64,000 nucleotides of DNA from Pseudomonas viridiflava (GCF_900589395.1 NZ_UUIS01000041.1:85267-149266), one strand, 5' to 3'. Positions 26,580-37,552 are shown, counted from the first letter of the stretch. Translations and numbers: made by a program. The notes: generated by a model from the letters alone, not told the origin.

Positions 26580-28052
26580 TCAGGTGCGCTTGCGCTCTAC
26601 CGGGCGCAGCAGCACGGTCGGTGGCATTTCGCAGCTGATCTTGCGCCCCAGCTTCTCTTCGATGGCCGGCAACTGGTAGGAATCGTCTTCGCCGGCAAAG
26701 CTGATCGACACCCCGTCGGCACCGGCCCGACCGGTACGGCCGATGCGGTGTACGTAGTCGTCAGGCATTTCCGGCAGGGTGAAGTTGATCACATGGCTGA
26801 TGCCGTCGATGTGGATGCCACGTCCGGCCACGTCGGTGGCCACCAGCACGCGGATCTTGCCTTCGCGAAAGCCTTCCAGGGTCTTGATGCGCTTGTGCTG
26901 CGGCACGTCGCCCGACAGTTGCGCGGCATTCACGCCGTCGCGCACCAGGCGTTCCTCGATGCGCCGCACCTCGTCCTTGCGGTTGGCAAAGACCATGACC
27001 CGCTCCCAGCCGTTGTCGTTGACCAGGTTGTACAGCAACCGGTACTTGTCGGCCGAGGCCACGGCATAGATGTGCTGCTCGACATTGGCGTTGGCCAGGC
27101 CTTCGGCCTCGATCTCGACAATCGCCGGGTCCGTGGTCCACTGCTTGGCCAGGTTCATCACGTCTTCGGTGAAGGTGGCCGAGAACAGCAGGGTCTGGCG
27201 CTCGCCCTTGTGCGGGGTCTGACGGATGATCTGGCGCACCTGCGGAATGAAACCCATGTCGAGCATGCGGTCGGCTTCGTCCAGCACCATCACCTCGACC
27301 ATGTCCAGGTGCACTTCGCCGCGCTGGTTGAAGTCCAGCAGGCGACCTGGGGTGGCCACCAGGATGTCGCAATAGCGCGCCTCGAGGTGCTTGAGCTGCT
27401 TGTCGAAGTCCATCCCACCGACGAAGCTCATCACGTTCAGGCCGGTGTAGCGGGTCAGGTCGGCGGCGTCCTTGGCGATCTGTACCACCAGTTCGCGGGT
27501 CGGGGCGATGATCAGCGCACGTGGCTCGCCCATGTAGCGCTCTGCGGGCGGCGGGGTCTGCAGCAACTGGGTGATGGTCGAAATCAGAAAGGCCGCGGTC
27601 TTGCCGGTGCCGGTCTGCGCCCGGCCAATGGCATCGCGGCCCTTGAGGGTGTAACCCAGGACGCCGGCCTGGATCGGCGTGCAATAAGGAAAGCCCAGGT
27701 CGTGGATGGCATGCATCACCGACGGTGCAAGGTTGAAATCGTGAAAACGGGTCTTGCCTTCCTGAGGCTCGACGCTGAAGTCTTCGGGCTTCCAGGTGTC
27801 GACCGGCCTGGGCGGGCGTTCGCGGCGCGGACGTTCGGCCCGTGGCGGCTTGGCCTGGGGCGGCTCTGTCGCTACAGAGGGTTCGCTGGTCGTCGGCAAG
27901 GGTGAAACAGAAGGCGGTGTCGCAGCCACGGGCTGGACGGGGAAGGTGTCGTCGGTCATCACTGGAGCGGGGGTCGATGCAGTCGGAAGGGGCGCGAGCG
28001 GCTCGGCCTCGTCTTTACCGAACATCTTCTTGAGTGCTTTGAGCACGGTCAT
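26580..28052 (-). CDS. rhlB: DEAD-box RNA helicase, RhlB type
   Basis: A 490-residue ATP-dependent RNA helicase. An N-terminal extension of about 100 residues is rich in Pro, Thr, Ala and Arg (probably disordered, RNA- or partner-binding) and precedes the core. AQTGTGKT is at 145-152, then [35 protein letters not shown], and [10 protein letters not shown] near the end. RhlB helicases work with RNase E in the degradosome in E. coli. The long N-terminus and core are like proteins annotated RhlB in Pseudomonas. The RhlB/RhlE distinction is made by overall resemblance. Confidence 0.9.
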   Translation of the reverse strand: MTVLKALKKMFGKDEAEPLAPLPTASTPAPVMTDDTFPVQPVAATPPSVSPLPTTSEPSVATEPPQAKPPRAERPRRERPPRPVDTWKPEDFSVEPQEGKTRFHDFNLAPSVMHAIHDLGFPYCTPIQAGVLGYTLKGRDAIGRAQTGTGKTAAFLISTITQLLQTPPPAERYMGEPRALIIAPTRELVVQIAKDAADLTRYTGLNVMSFVGGMDFDKQLKHLEARYCDILVATPGRLLDFNQRGEVHLDMVEVMVLDEADRMLDMGFIPQVRQIIRQTPHKGERQTLLFSATFTEDVMNLAKQWTTDPAIVEIEAEGLANANVEQHIYAVASADKYRLLYNLVNDNGWERVMVFANRKDEVRRIEERLVRDGVNAAQLSGDVPQHKRIKTLEGFREGKIRVLVATDVAGRGIHIDGISHVINFTLPEMPDDYVHRIGRTGRAGADGVSISFAGEDDSYQLPAIEEKLGRKISCEMPPTVLLRPVERKRT

Positions 28053-28166
28053 CTCGTCAATTGGTCAAGGAATGTACGCCGAGCAGTGTAAAGCAAGTTT
28101 CATGCTCGGCGTAGTGTCATCCATACAGGGCTACAAGGCCTGTGGACAAATGCGCAGGCACGGGTG

Positions 28167-29307
<1,141 letters not shown>

Positions 29308-30336
29308 ATGAAGATGTTGAAATCCACCCTGGCTGTAGTGACCGCTTTCGCCGCACTGGGCATCACCAGTGTTGCCAATGCCGGCGCCACGCTTGACGCC
29401 GTCCAGAAGAAGGGCTTCGTCCAGTGCGGCGTCAGCGACGGTCTGCCAGGCTTCTCCGTTCCAGATGCCAAGGGCACCATCACCGGTATCGACGCTGACG
29501 TCTGCCGCGCCGTAGCCGCCGCCGTATTCGGTGACGCCACCAAGGTCAAGTTCAGCCAGTTGAACGCCAAGGAGCGCTTCACCGCGCTGCAATCGGGCGA
29601 AATCGACGTGCTGTCGCGCAACACCACCTGGACCAGCTCGCGTGACTCGGGCATGGGCCTGACGTTTGCCGGCGTGACCTACTACGACGGCATCGGCTTC
29701 CTGGTAAACAACAAGCTGGGCGTCAAGAGCGCCAAGGAACTGGACGGCGCCACCGTGTGCATCCAGGCCGGTACCACCACCGAGCTGAACGTTTCCGACT
29801 ACTTCCGCGCCAACGGCCTCAAATACACCCCCATCACCTTCGACACCTCCGACGAAAGCGCCAAGTCGCTGGAAAGCGGCCGTTGCGACGTACTGACCTC
29901 CGACCAGTCGCAGCTCTATGCACAGCGCAGCAAGCTGGCCAACCCGGATTCCTACGTCGTTCTGCCGGAAGTGATCTCCAAGGAACCACTGGGCCCGGTC
30001 GTGCGTAAAGGCGACGAAGAATGGCTGGCCATTGTCAAGTGGACCCTGTTCGCCATGCTCAACGCCGAAGAAGCAGGCGTGACCTCCAAGAACGTCGAAG
30101 CCGAAGCCAAGTCGACCAAGAACCCTGACGTGGCCCGTATGCTCGGCGCCGACGGTGAATACGGCAAGGACCTGAAGCTGCCGAAGGACTGGGTCGTGAA
30201 AATCGTCAAGCAGGTTGGTAACTACGGTGAAGTCTTCGACCGTAACCTGGGCGAAACCACTCCTCTGAAAATCAAGCGTGGCCTGAACGCCCTGTGGAAC
30301 AACGGCGGCATTCAGTACGCTCCTCCGATTCGCTGA
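29308..30336 (+). CDS. aapJ: general L-amino acid ABC transporter, periplasmic binding protein
   Basis: A 342-residue periplasmic amino acid-binding protein. The signal peptide is residues 1-25 (SVANA/G). A family 3 solute-binding fold follows: GFVQCGVSDGLPGFSVPDAKGTITGIDADVCRAVAAAVFGD at the start and RNTTWTSSRDSGMGLTFAGVTYYDGIGFLV in the middle. GGAGG lies 6 nt before the ATG. Three ATGs cluster at the start; 29308 gives the most typical signal. It leads an aapJQMP-type operon for broad L-amino-acid uptake. A hairpin just after the gene may raise its level over the membrane subunits. Confidence 0.95.
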   Translation: MKMLKSTLAVVTAFAALGITSVANAGATLDAVQKKGFVQCGVSDGLPGFSVPDAKGTITGIDADVCRAVAAAVFGDATKVKFSQLNAKERFTALQSGEIDVLSRNTTWTSSRDSGMGLTFAGVTYYDGIGFLVNNKLGVKSAKELDGATVCIQAGTTTELNVSDYFRANGLKYTPITFDTSDESAKSLESGRCDVLTSDQSQLYAQRSKLANPDSYVVLPEVISKEPLGPVVRKGDEEWLAIVKWTLFAMLNAEEAGVTSKNVEAEAKSTKNPDVARMLGADGEYGKDLKLPKDWVVKIVKQVGNYGEVFDRNLGETTPLKIKRGLNALWNNGGIQYAPPIR

Positions 30337-30346
30337 TCTGACCCTG

Positions 30347-30376
30347 CGCCCGGCGGCCTGAACAGCTTGCCGGGCG
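30347..30376 (+). other. hairpin in the aapJ-aapQ spacer
   Basis: CGCCCGGC (30347-30354) pairs perfectly with GCCGGGCG (30369-30376) around a 14-nt loop. It is positioned 10 nt after the binding-protein stop. Such hairpins commonly protect the upstream binding-protein mRNA and lower distal expression. There is no U-tract. Confidence 0.5.
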
Positions 30377-30409
30377 TTCTGCACGGTTCCATTTTTCCCG
30401 GGGCATTTC

Positions 30410-31591
30410 ATGCAAAAACATATCGACGCACCCAAACAAAAGCTCACCCTGAGCGACCCCAAAGTGCGCGCCTGGCTATTCCAGATCATCACCATCGTGG
30501 CGGTGATCTCTCTGGGCTGGTTCCTGTACGACAACACCCAGACCAACCTTGAACATCGCGGCATCACCTCCGGCTTCGACTTTCTCGAGCGCAGTGCAGG
30601 CTTCGGCATCGCCCAGCACCTGATCGACTACACCGAAGCGGACAGCTATGCCCGTGTCTTTCTGATCGGCCTGCTCAACACCCTGCTGGTGTCGTTCATC
30701 GGCATCATCCTGGCCACCCTGCTGGGCTTCAGCATCGGTATTGCCCGCTTGTCGTCCAACTGGATGATCAACAAGCTGGCGACCGTCTACGTCGAGGTGT
30801 TCCGTAACATCCCGCCGCTGCTGCAGATCCTGTTCTGGTACTTTGCCGTCTTCCTGACGCTCCCGGGTCCACGCAACGCCCATGGCTACCTCGACATGTT
30901 CTATGTCAGCAGCCGCGGCGTGAACATGCCCCGGGCGATGGCGGCCGAAGGCCTGACTGCGTTCCTGGTCAGCCTGGTGGTGGCGGTGCTGGCCACCGTG
31001 CTCATGACCCGCTGGGCCAACAAGCGTTTCGAGGCCACCGGCGAGCCGTTCCACAAGTTCTGGGCCGGCCTGGCACTGATGCTGGTGATCCCGGCGTTGA
31101 GCATCCTGATCGCCGGTGCCCCCGTGCACTGGGAAATGCCTGCGCTGCGCGGTTTCAACTTCGTCGGCGGCTGGGTCCTGATCCCTGAACTGCTGGCGCT
31201 GACCCTGGCCCTGACGGTCTATACCGCGGCGTTCATCGCCGAGATCGTACGTTCCGGCATCAAGTCGGTCAGCCACGGCCAGACCGAGGCGGCCCGCTCG
31301 CTGGGCCTGCGCCAGGGACCGACCCTGCGCAAGGTCATCATTCCGCAGGCCTTGCGGGTGATCATCCCGCCACTGACCAGCCAATACCTGAACCTGGTGA
31401 AGAACTCTTCCCTGGCCGCCGGTATCGGTTATCCGGAAATGGTTTCGCTGTTCGCCGGCACCGTGCTCAACCAGACCGGCCAGGCTATCGAAGTCATTGC
31501 CATCACCATGAGCGTGTACCTGGCAATCAGCATCAGCATTTCCCTGTTGATGAACTGGTACAACAAGCGCATTGCGCTGATCGAGCGGTGA
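30410..31591 (+). CDS. aapQ: general L-amino acid ABC transporter permease AapQ
   Basis: A 393-residue inner-membrane permease. It has the N-terminal extension and long internal insertion characteristic of AapQ-type permeases, membrane segments from about residue 25, and a C-terminal BPD-transport core with AEIVRSGIKSVSHGQTEAARSLGLRQGPTLRKVIIPQALRVIIPPLTSQYLNLVKNSSLA, which holds the EAA loop that contacts the ATPase. It follows aapJ by 73 nt and precedes aapM by 10 nt. Confidence 0.95.
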   Translation: MQKHIDAPKQKLTLSDPKVRAWLFQIITIVAVISLGWFLYDNTQTNLEHRGITSGFDFLERSAGFGIAQHLIDYTEADSYARVFLIGLLNTLLVSFIGIILATLLGFSIGIARLSSNWMINKLATVYVEVFRNIPPLLQILFWYFAVFLTLPGPRNAHGYLDMFYVSSRGVNMPRAMAAEGLTAFLVSLVVAVLATVLMTRWANKRFEATGEPFHKFWAGLALMLVIPALSILIAGAPVHWEMPALRGFNFVGGWVLIPELLALTLALTVYTAAFIAEIVRSGIKSVSHGQTEAARSLGLRQGPTLRKVIIPQALRVIIPPLTSQYLNLVKNSSLAAGIGYPEMVSLFAGTVLNQTGQAIEVIAITMSVYLAISISISLLMNWYNKRIALIER

Positions 31592-31601
31592 GGAAACGCG
31601 C

Positions 31602-32699
31602 ATGAGTACACATACGTTCAAACCCAATCTGGCGCCGCCGAAATCCACCGTGGGTGTGGTCGGCTGGATGCGCAGCAACCTGTTCTCCAGTTGGTTCAAC
31701 ACCGTACTGACCCTGTTTTCGTTGTATCTGGTCTGGCTGATTCTGCCACCGATCATCAACTGGGCCATTCTGGATGCGAACTGGATCGGCACCACCCGCG
31801 CCGACTGCACCAAGGCCGGCGCGTGCTGGGTGTTCATCGAGCAGCGCTTCGGCCAGTTCATGTACGGCTACTTCCCCGGCGACCAACGCTGGCGTGTCGA
31901 CCTGACCGTGATCCTGGCCATCGTCGGTATCGCCCCCCTGTTCATCAAGGCCTTCGAGCGCAAGCTCCCCTATGGCCTGGGCTTTCTGGTGCTGTACCCG
32001 ATCATCGCGTTCTACCTGCTGCATGGTGGCGCGTTCGGCCTGACCACCGTGGCCACCAGCCAGTGGGGCGGCCTGATGCTGACGCTGGTCATCGCCACCG
32101 TCGGTATCGCCGGCGCCTTGCCGCTGGGGATCCTGCTGGCACTGGGACGGCGTTCGAACATGCCGGCGGTGAAGGTGGTCTGCGTGACCTTCATCGAGTT
32201 CTGGCGCGGCGTGCCGCTGATCACCGTGCTGTTCATGTCCTCGGTCATGCTGCCGCTGTTCCTGCCCGAAGGCATGAACTTCGACAAGCTGCTGCGGGCG
32301 TTGATCGGCGTGATCCTGTTCCAGTCGGCCTACATCGCCGAAGTGGTACGTGGCGGCATGCAGGCCATTCCCAAGGGCCAGTACGAAGCTGCTGCGGCCA
32401 TGGGCCTGGGCTACTGGCGCTCGATGGGCCTGGTGATCCTGCCGCAAGCCCTGAAGCTGGTGATCCCCGGTATCGTCAACACCTTCATTGCCTTGTTCAA
32501 GGACACCAGCCTGGTGATCATCATCGGCCTGTTCGACCTGCTCAACAGCGTCAAGCAGGCTGCGGCCGACCCGACCTGGCTGGGCATGGCCACCGAAGGC
32601 TATGTCTTCGCGGCCCTGGTGTTCTGGATTTTCTGTTTCGGTATGTCCCGCTACTCCATGCATCTGGAGCGCAAGCTGGACACTGGCCACAAGCGTTAG
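31602..32699 (+). CDS. aapM: general L-amino acid ABC transporter permease AapM
   Basis: A 365-residue inner-membrane permease and heterodimer partner of AapQ. The N-terminal segment ([26 protein letters not shown]) is followed by a periplasmic loop with two cysteines ([11 protein letters not shown]). The C-terminal core carries the EAA loop ([59 protein letters not shown]). It is in the same operon, 10 nt after aapQ and 10 nt before aapP. Confidence 0.95.
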   Translation: MSTHTFKPNLAPPKSTVGVVGWMRSNLFSSWFNTVLTLFSLYLVWLILPPIINWAILDANWIGTTRADCTKAGACWVFIEQRFGQFMYGYFPGDQRWRVDLTVILAIVGIAPLFIKAFERKLPYGLGFLVLYPIIAFYLLHGGAFGLTTVATSQWGGLMLTLVIATVGIAGALPLGILLALGRRSNMPAVKVVCVTFIEFWRGVPLITVLFMSSVMLPLFLPEGMNFDKLLRALIGVILFQSAYIAEVVRGGMQAIPKGQYEAAAAMGLGYWRSMGLVILPQALKLVIPGIVNTFIALFKDTSLVIIIGLFDLLNSVKQAAADPTWLGMATEGYVFAALVFWIFCFGMSRYSMHLERKLDTGHKR

Positions 32700-32709
32700 G
32701 AGTTTCGTG

Positions 32710-33474
32710 ATGAGTGAAGCAGTCAAAAAGCCGCTGGGCGCCGAAGGCATGATCCGTCTGGAAGGCGTACACAAGTGGTACGGCCAGTTCCATGTGCTCA
32801 AGGACATCAACCTCAATGTGCGTCAGGGTGAGCGTATCGTGCTGTGCGGGCCTTCGGGCTCGGGCAAATCGACCACCATCCGTTGCATCAACCGCCTGGA
32901 AGAGCACCAGCAGGGGCGCATCATTGTCGATGGCACCGAACTGACCTCCGACCTGCGGCAGATCGAAACCATCCGCCGTGAAGTGGGCATGGTGTTCCAG
33001 CACTTCAACCTGTTCCCGCACCTGACCATTCTGCAGAACTGCACCCTGGCGCCGATGTGGGTGCGCAAGATGCCGAAGAAGCAGGCCGAAGAAATCGCCA
33101 TGCACTACCTGGAGCGCGTGCGCATTCCGGAGCAGGCCCATAAATACCCGGGGCAGTTGTCCGGTGGCCAGCAGCAGCGGGTGGCGATTGCCCGTGCGCT
33201 GTGCATGAAGCCCAAGATCATGCTGTTCGACGAGCCGACCTCGGCCCTGGACCCGGAAATGGTCAAGGAAGTGCTCGACACCATGGTCAGCCTGGCTGAA
33301 GAGGGCATGACCATGCTATGCGTGACCCACGAAATGGGCTTTGCCCGTACCGTGGCCAACCGCGTGATCTTCATGGACAAGGGCGAAATCGTCGAGCAAG
33401 CCGCGCCAAACGACTTCTTCGACAACCCGCAAAGCGACCGCACCCGGCTGTTCCTCAGCCAGATCATTCATTGA
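32710..33474 (+). CDS. aapP: general L-amino acid ABC transporter ATP-binding protein AapP
   Basis: A 254-residue ATPase. It carries GPSGSGKST (Walker A), QQQR preceded by LSGG (signature) and [19 protein letters not shown] (Walker B and D-loop), then [26 protein letters not shown]. The start at 32710 ([10 protein letters not shown]) has AGGAG 8 nt upstream; an in-frame extension into aapM is rejected. It is the last gene of the operon and is followed by a strong terminator. Confidence 0.96.
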   Translation: MSEAVKKPLGAEGMIRLEGVHKWYGQFHVLKDINLNVRQGERIVLCGPSGSGKSTTIRCINRLEEHQQGRIIVDGTELTSDLRQIETIRREVGMVFQHFNLFPHLTILQNCTLAPMWVRKMPKKQAEEIAMHYLERVRIPEQAHKYPGQLSGGQQQRVAIARALCMKPKIMLFDEPTSALDPEMVKEVLDTMVSLAEEGMTMLCVTHEMGFARTVANRVIFMDKGEIVEQAAPNDFFDNPQSDRTRLFLSQIIH

Positions 33475-33514
33475 TCGGGTTGCTGCGTTAAAAAGGAAAC
33501 CGGGCCTTGTGTCT

Positions 33515-33552
33515 AATGCCAGTCAGTCAAGCTGACTGGCATTTTCATTTTC
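33515..33552 (+). terminator. Rho-independent terminator of the aap operon
   Basis: A perfect 12-bp stem (AATGCCAGTCAG / CTGACTGGCATT), a short loop and a T-rich tail (TTCATTTT), 40 nt after the aapP stop. Confidence 0.9.
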
Positions 33553-33591
33553 GGCAGGGGTACTTTGCCGCTTTCGGAAACGATCGATCAG

Positions 33592-34036
33592 GCAGGGACG
33601 GCCGCACAAGCGGCGCCTGCGGAACGGGGTGTCCGGCTGATTGTGGTTTTTCCGGGAAAGAGGTTCCGACCCTCTTCGGGCCGGCTTACTTTGTCTTGGC
33701 AAAGTAAGCAAACCGTTTGCTCCTGGCTGGGCCCCTGCGGGGTCCCCTCGTTCCGGCAAAGCAACGGCAAAAGCAGAAAGGCGCTTTTGCTCTGTTTTTT
33801 ATACGCGATAGTGCAGGCGCCACAAATCGCGACTTGTGCAGGCCGAGTGCAGGCGTTACGCAGGGGGAGAAAGGGCCAGGACGGCCCGTCAGCCGCTTGG
33901 GCCAGGGACGGCCCATAAGCGGCGGCCCCCGGAGTAATGCCGGAAGGAGGGAACCCCGAAGGGGCCGGAACCAGGAGCAAACGGTTTGCGCCACTTTGCC
34001 AAGACAAAGTGGCCCGGCCCGAAGAGGGTCGGAACC
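33592..34036. repeat. paired ~100-bp inverted repeat element, non-coding
   Basis: The left arm, 33661-33758, reads AGGTTCCGACCCTCTTCGGG, then a TTTGTCTTGGCAAAG core, AAACCGTTTGCTCCTGG and CCCCTGCGGGGT. The right arm, about 33936-34036, is its near-exact reverse complement, with compensatory changes in the small hairpins. A second module (CAGGGACGGC, then CAAGCGGC or TAAGCGGC) occurs in direct orientation at about 33595 and 33903. The arms contain their own hairpins. Both strands have open frames here but they conflict and look like no protein. It resembles mobile non-autonomous or structured-RNA intergenic elements of Pseudomonas. Confidence 0.7.
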
Positions 34037-34053
34037 TCTATCACAGGCTACCT

Positions 34054-34245
34054 CGACCCGCAGGAACACCCCGGTCTGGCGGGTACAGCCAATCGCGGGC
34101 AGAGCCCCCTCCCACGCGATTGCGTTTCAAGCGGTCATGGGTGAACCCCGACCAGCAGGAACACCCCGGTCTGACGGGTACAGCCAATCGCGGGCAGAGC
34201 CCCCTCCCACATTCGATTGCGTTTCAAGCCGTCATGGGTGAACCC
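34054..34245. repeat. two tandem ~96-bp direct repeats
   Basis: Unit 1 is 34054-34148 and unit 2 is 34149-34245. Each runs from CGACC(C/A)GCAGGAACACCCCG through TACAGCCAATCGCGGGCAGA and GCCCCCTCCCA to GTCATGGGTGAACCCC. They differ at about seven positions, including CACGCGATT versus CACATTCGATT. There are only two copies, with no spacer, so this is a tandem duplication and not a CRISPR. It lies directly beside the inverted-repeat element, just upstream of the MFS gene. Confidence 0.85.
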
Positions 34246-34383
34246 CGTCTGGACTGACGGTATTGGTACATGCCGTCCACGCCGCTGGCCTGCAGCAGGC
34301 TGAACCTTGTAATCCCCGGGCGTCTCCAACAGGATATTCGGCCCTCCCTGCGACGAGGGCGATACCTGATACCTGAGGACCCA

Positions 34384-35634
34384 ATGACTGCCAAGGCACC
34401 GCGTGACCCTTCACCTTCCGATGACACCCTGATCCACACCCCGGATGGCCCTGTGCCGGCGCGCCTGCGTACCTGGCTGTTGCTGCTGGGCCTGGTGCTG
34501 GTGGCCATCAACCTGCGTCCGGCGCTGTCGAGCGTGGCGCCGTTGCTCAATGACGTTTCGAGGGCGCTGGGGCTGTCGGCGGCACAAGCCGGCCTGTTGA
34601 CCACCCTGCCAGTACTGTGCCTGGGGCTGTTTGCACCGTTGGCACCCTGGCTGGCCCGACGCTTTGGCAGTGAGCGCGTGGTGCTGGGCATTTTGTTCGT
34701 CCTGGCGCTGGGCATCGGCTTGCGCAGCACGCTGGGCACGGCCGGTCTGTTTGCCGGCAGCCTGCTGGCCGGAGCCAGTATCGGCGTGATCGGCGTGTTG
34801 TTGCCCGGTATCGTCAAGCGCGACTTTGCGGCCCAGGCCGGCGCGATGACCGGGGTCTACACCATGGCGCTGTGCCTGGGCGCGGCCCTGGCAGCCGGGG
34901 CCAGCGTGCCATTGAGCCAGGCGTTCGGCGACCGCTGGGATGCCAGCCTGGCATTCTGGGCAGTTCCGGCTTTGCTGGCGGCGCTGTTCTGGTGGCCACA
35001 GGCGCGTCCGTCCCACGATACGCAGCGCACGCAAGTGCGCGTGCGCGGGCTGCTGCGTGATCCGCTGGCCTGGCAAGTGACCCTGTACATGGGCCTGCAA
35101 TCGTCGCTGTCGTACATCGTGTTTGGCTGGCTGCCCTCGATCCTGATCGGTCGCGGCCTGGCGCCGACCGAGGCCGGCCTGCTGCTGTCCGGTTCGATCA
35201 TCTGCCAGCTCATCAGCGCTTTGAGCGCGCCCTGGCTGGCCACTCGTGGCAAGGACCAGCGTCTGGCGATCGTGGTGGTCATGGGCATGACCCTGACTGG
35301 CTTGTTCGGCTGCCTGTATGCGCCCATCGAAGGCTTGTGGGGCTGGGCGATCGTACTGGGTATCGGCCAGGGCGGTACCTTCAGCCTGGCGCTGGCGCTG
35401 ATCGTGCTGCGCTCGGCTGACTCGCACGTGGCCTCCAACCTGTCGGGCATGGCCCAGGGCATCGGCTACACGGTTGCCTCCATCGGCCCGTTTGCCGTCG
35501 GTGTAGTGCATGACGCTACCGGCACCTGGGGGCCGATCGGCTGGATTTTCGGCCTGCTGGGGCTGGGGGCGGTCATTGCCGGCCTCGGGGCAGGGCGGGC
35601 CCGGCAAGTCCAAGTGACGCACGACACACCCTGA
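34384..35634 (+). CDS. CynX/NimT-family MFS transporter
   Basis: A 416-residue inner-membrane carrier with 12 predicted helices. After a polar N-terminus it begins LRTWLLLLGLVLVAINLRPALSSVAPLLNDVSRALGLSAAQAGLLTTLPVLCLGLFAPLAPWLARRFG, a pattern typical of the CynX branch (cyanate/nitroimidazole-type, mostly of unknown substrate). The ATG at 34384 has GAGGA 5 nt upstream; 38 codons of open frame before it reach into the repeat and are rejected. It is the first gene after the non-coding repeat block, and its substrate is unknown. Confidence 0.9.
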   Translation: MTAKAPRDPSPSDDTLIHTPDGPVPARLRTWLLLLGLVLVAINLRPALSSVAPLLNDVSRALGLSAAQAGLLTTLPVLCLGLFAPLAPWLARRFGSERVVLGILFVLALGIGLRSTLGTAGLFAGSLLAGASIGVIGVLLPGIVKRDFAAQAGAMTGVYTMALCLGAALAAGASVPLSQAFGDRWDASLAFWAVPALLAALFWWPQARPSHDTQRTQVRVRGLLRDPLAWQVTLYMGLQSSLSYIVFGWLPSILIGRGLAPTEAGLLLSGSIICQLISALSAPWLATRGKDQRLAIVVVMGMTLTGLFGCLYAPIEGLWGWAIVLGIGQGGTFSLALALIVLRSADSHVASNLSGMAQGIGYTVASIGPFAVGVVHDATGTWGPIGWIFGLLGLGAVIAGLGAGRARQVQVTHDTP

Positions 35635-35722
35635 GGGTGTGGCACGGTGGCACGAGGCAGTTGGCAAGCAGGTCGTTTGCCGCTTATCGTGCAGGCCTCT
35701 TTCACCCAGGACGTCTGCTCGC

Positions 35723-36214
35723 ATGGACTACGAAGAACAAAGCCAGCTCAACAGTGCCGTGATCAGCCGTTTCTACGAGGCTTTCCAGCGCCTCGATGCC
35801 GAGGCCATGGCCGAGTGCTACAGCGACGACGTGCTGTTCAGCGATCCGGTGTTCGGCACCCTGCGCGGTGCCCAGGCCGCAGACATGTGGCGCATGCTCA
35901 CTGCCCGTGCCCAGAACTTCTCGGTGATTTTCGATCAGGTTCGTGCCGACGACCGCACCGGCAGCGCGCACTGGGTGGCCACTTACCTGTTCAGCCAGAC
36001 CGGTCGCACCGTGGTCAACGCCATCGAGGCGCGTTTCGTGCTGCGCGACGGCAAGATCTGCGAACACCACGACCATTTCGACCTGTGGCGCTGGTCACGT
36101 CAGGCGCTGGGCTTCAAGGGCCTGTTGCTGGGCTGGTCACCCCTGGTGCAGAACGCCATCCGTGCCCAGGCGCACAAAGGCCTCAAGGCGTTTGGCGAGA
36201 AACGGCGTGGCTGA
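35723..36214 (+). CDS. NTF2/SnoaL-like domain protein
   Basis: A 163-residue cytosolic protein of the nuclear transport factor 2-like superfamily. It has [51 protein letters not shown], then strands ending ...[34 protein letters not shown]. This arrangement is found in SnoaL-like enzymes and ketosteroid isomerases, but the specific reaction cannot be inferred. The start at 35723 (MDYEEQ) is the conserved-looking one, although its ribosome site is weak. It overlaps the GIY-YIG gene by 8 nt. Confidence 0.85.
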   Translation: MDYEEQSQLNSAVISRFYEAFQRLDAEAMAECYSDDVLFSDPVFGTLRGAQAADMWRMLTARAQNFSVIFDQVRADDRTGSAHWVATYLFSQTGRTVVNAIEARFVLRDGKICEHHDHFDLWRWSRQALGFKGLLLGWSPLVQNAIRAQAHKGLKAFGEKRRG

Positions 36215-36524
36215 GGTCAAGCCCGAGGACGCGCCAGCAAAACCCTGGTACGTCTATCTGGTGCGTGCGGCCAACGGCTCGCTGTACTGCGGCATCAGCA
36301 ATGATCCCCAGCGTCGGTTCCTGATGCATCAAAGCGGCAAGGGCGCGCGCTATTTCCATGCCAGCCCGGCGGTGGCGCTGGTGTACATGGAAGCCTGGCC
36401 GAGCAAGGGCGAGGCCCTGCGCCATGAGCGGCTGATCAAAAAGCTGCGTAAAAGCGCCAAGGAGGCCCTGGCCGCCTCTGTGGGGCCTTCGGCCATTATG
36501 CAGGCTGAGGCCCCGGCCCACTGA
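36207..36524 (+). CDS. GIY-YIG domain protein (YhbQ/UPF0213 type)
   Basis: A 105-residue single-domain nuclease-family protein. It contains [36 protein letters not shown] and later [20 protein letters not shown]. The YVYLV/YCGIS pair is the GIY-YIG-like half and the arginine and glutamate positions are conserved. It starts at the GTG at 36207, overlapping the upstream stop; the true start could be a few codons off because no strong ribosome site is visible. E. coli YhbQ is a comparable stand-alone protein with DNA nuclease activity reported. Confidence 0.88.
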   Translation: MAEVKPEDAPAKPWYVYLVRAANGSLYCGISNDPQRRFLMHQSGKGARYFHASPAVALVYMEAWPSKGEALRHERLIKKLRKSAKEALAASVGPSAIMQAEAPAH

Positions 36525-36590
36525 GATCGTGGTAGGCGCCACTGCCCTGCACGGGTAAGCTCAGGACTTTTCCACGCAAGGAATCGATCC

Positions 36591-37523
36591 ATGTCCGAGC
36601 TGATCCTGCACCATTACTCGACCTCGCCCTTCGCCGAAAAGGCCCGCCTGATGCTGGGCTACAAGGGCCTGTCGTGGCGTTCGGTGTTCATCCCGGCAGT
36701 CATGCCCAAGCCCGACCTGACCGCGCTGACCGGCGGTTACCGCAAGACCCCGGTGCTGCAGGTGGGCGCAGACATCTACTGCGATACCGCGCTGATCGCC
36801 CGGCGCCTGGAACAGGAAAAAGCCTCGCCGGCGTTCTATCCCGAAGGCCAGGAATTTGCCGTCACCGCCCTGGCAGCCTGGGCTGATGCGATCCTGTTCC
36901 AGCATGCGGTCAGCCAGGTGTTCCAGCCCGAGTCCATCGCCCTGCGGTTCGCCAAGCTGTCGCCTGAAGCGGTAGAAGCCTTCAAGGCCGACCGCGCTGC
37001 GCTGTTTGCCGGGGGCTCGGCTTCACGTCTGCCGTTGCAGCAGTCGTTGCACCAGTGGCCGACCTTCATGGCGCGCCTTGAGCTGCAATTGCAGCGTCAT
37101 GGCGACTACCTGTTCGGGGAGCCGTCGATTGCCGACTTCGCTGTGGCCCATCCCCTGTGGTTCCTGCGCCAGACGCCGGTGACGGCACCGGCGGTGGATA
37201 AATACCCGGCCGTGGGGGCCTGGCTCAAGCGCGTTGAAGCGTTCGGTCACGGTGCTGCCAGCCCCATGAGTGCCGAAGAAGCCCTCCAGGTGGCTTTCAA
37301 TAACACCCCTGTTGACGTGCCGGCCGATACGTTCGTTGACCCTAACGGTTTCAAGGCGGGCGATCAGGTGATGATTTCGGCCGTGGATTACGGTGTGGAC
37401 GCAGTGGAAGGGCAACTGGTGCATGCCGGCACTGAAGAACTGATCCTGCGCCGCGAAGATGATCGCGCAGGCACCGTGCATGTGCACTTCCCGCGGCTGG
37501 GGTTCAGGATCGAGAAGCGCTAG
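36591..37523 (+). CDS. glutathione S-transferase family protein with C-terminal extension
   Basis: 310 residues, longer than the usual 200-230. The thioredoxin-fold GST N-domain covers residues 1-80 (LILHHYSTSPFAEKARLMLGYKGLSW, TPVLQVGADIYCDTALIARRLEQ; S12 is at the position of the catalytic serine). A helical C-domain follows to about 225. The extra domain from about 235 (AGDQVMISAVDYGVDAVEGQLVHAGTEELILRREDDRAGTVHVHFPRLGFRIEKR) is beta-rich. AAGGA precedes the ATG. The substrate is unknown; a role in handling electrophiles is inferred from the family. Confidence 0.9.
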   Translation: MSELILHHYSTSPFAEKARLMLGYKGLSWRSVFIPAVMPKPDLTALTGGYRKTPVLQVGADIYCDTALIARRLEQEKASPAFYPEGQEFAVTALAAWADAILFQHAVSQVFQPESIALRFAKLSPEAVEAFKADRAALFAGGSASRLPLQQSLHQWPTFMARLELQLQRHGDYLFGEPSIADFAVAHPLWFLRQTPVTAPAVDKYPAVGAWLKRVEAFGHGAASPMSAEEALQVAFNNTPVDVPADTFVDPNGFKAGDQVMISAVDYGVDAVEGQLVHAGTEELILRREDDRAGTVHVHFPRLGFRIEKR

Positions 37524-37552
37524 GCGCGTTGTCGCGCAGCAAACTCAAGCTT

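Noticed and set aside
34054..34245. Direct repeats considered as a CRISPR array
   Set aside because: Only two units of about 96 bp, adjacent with no spacers, and no cas genes.
33549..34260. Overlapping open frames on both strands of the repeat block
   Set aside because: They run through inverted and tandem repeats, conflict with each other and resemble no protein family.
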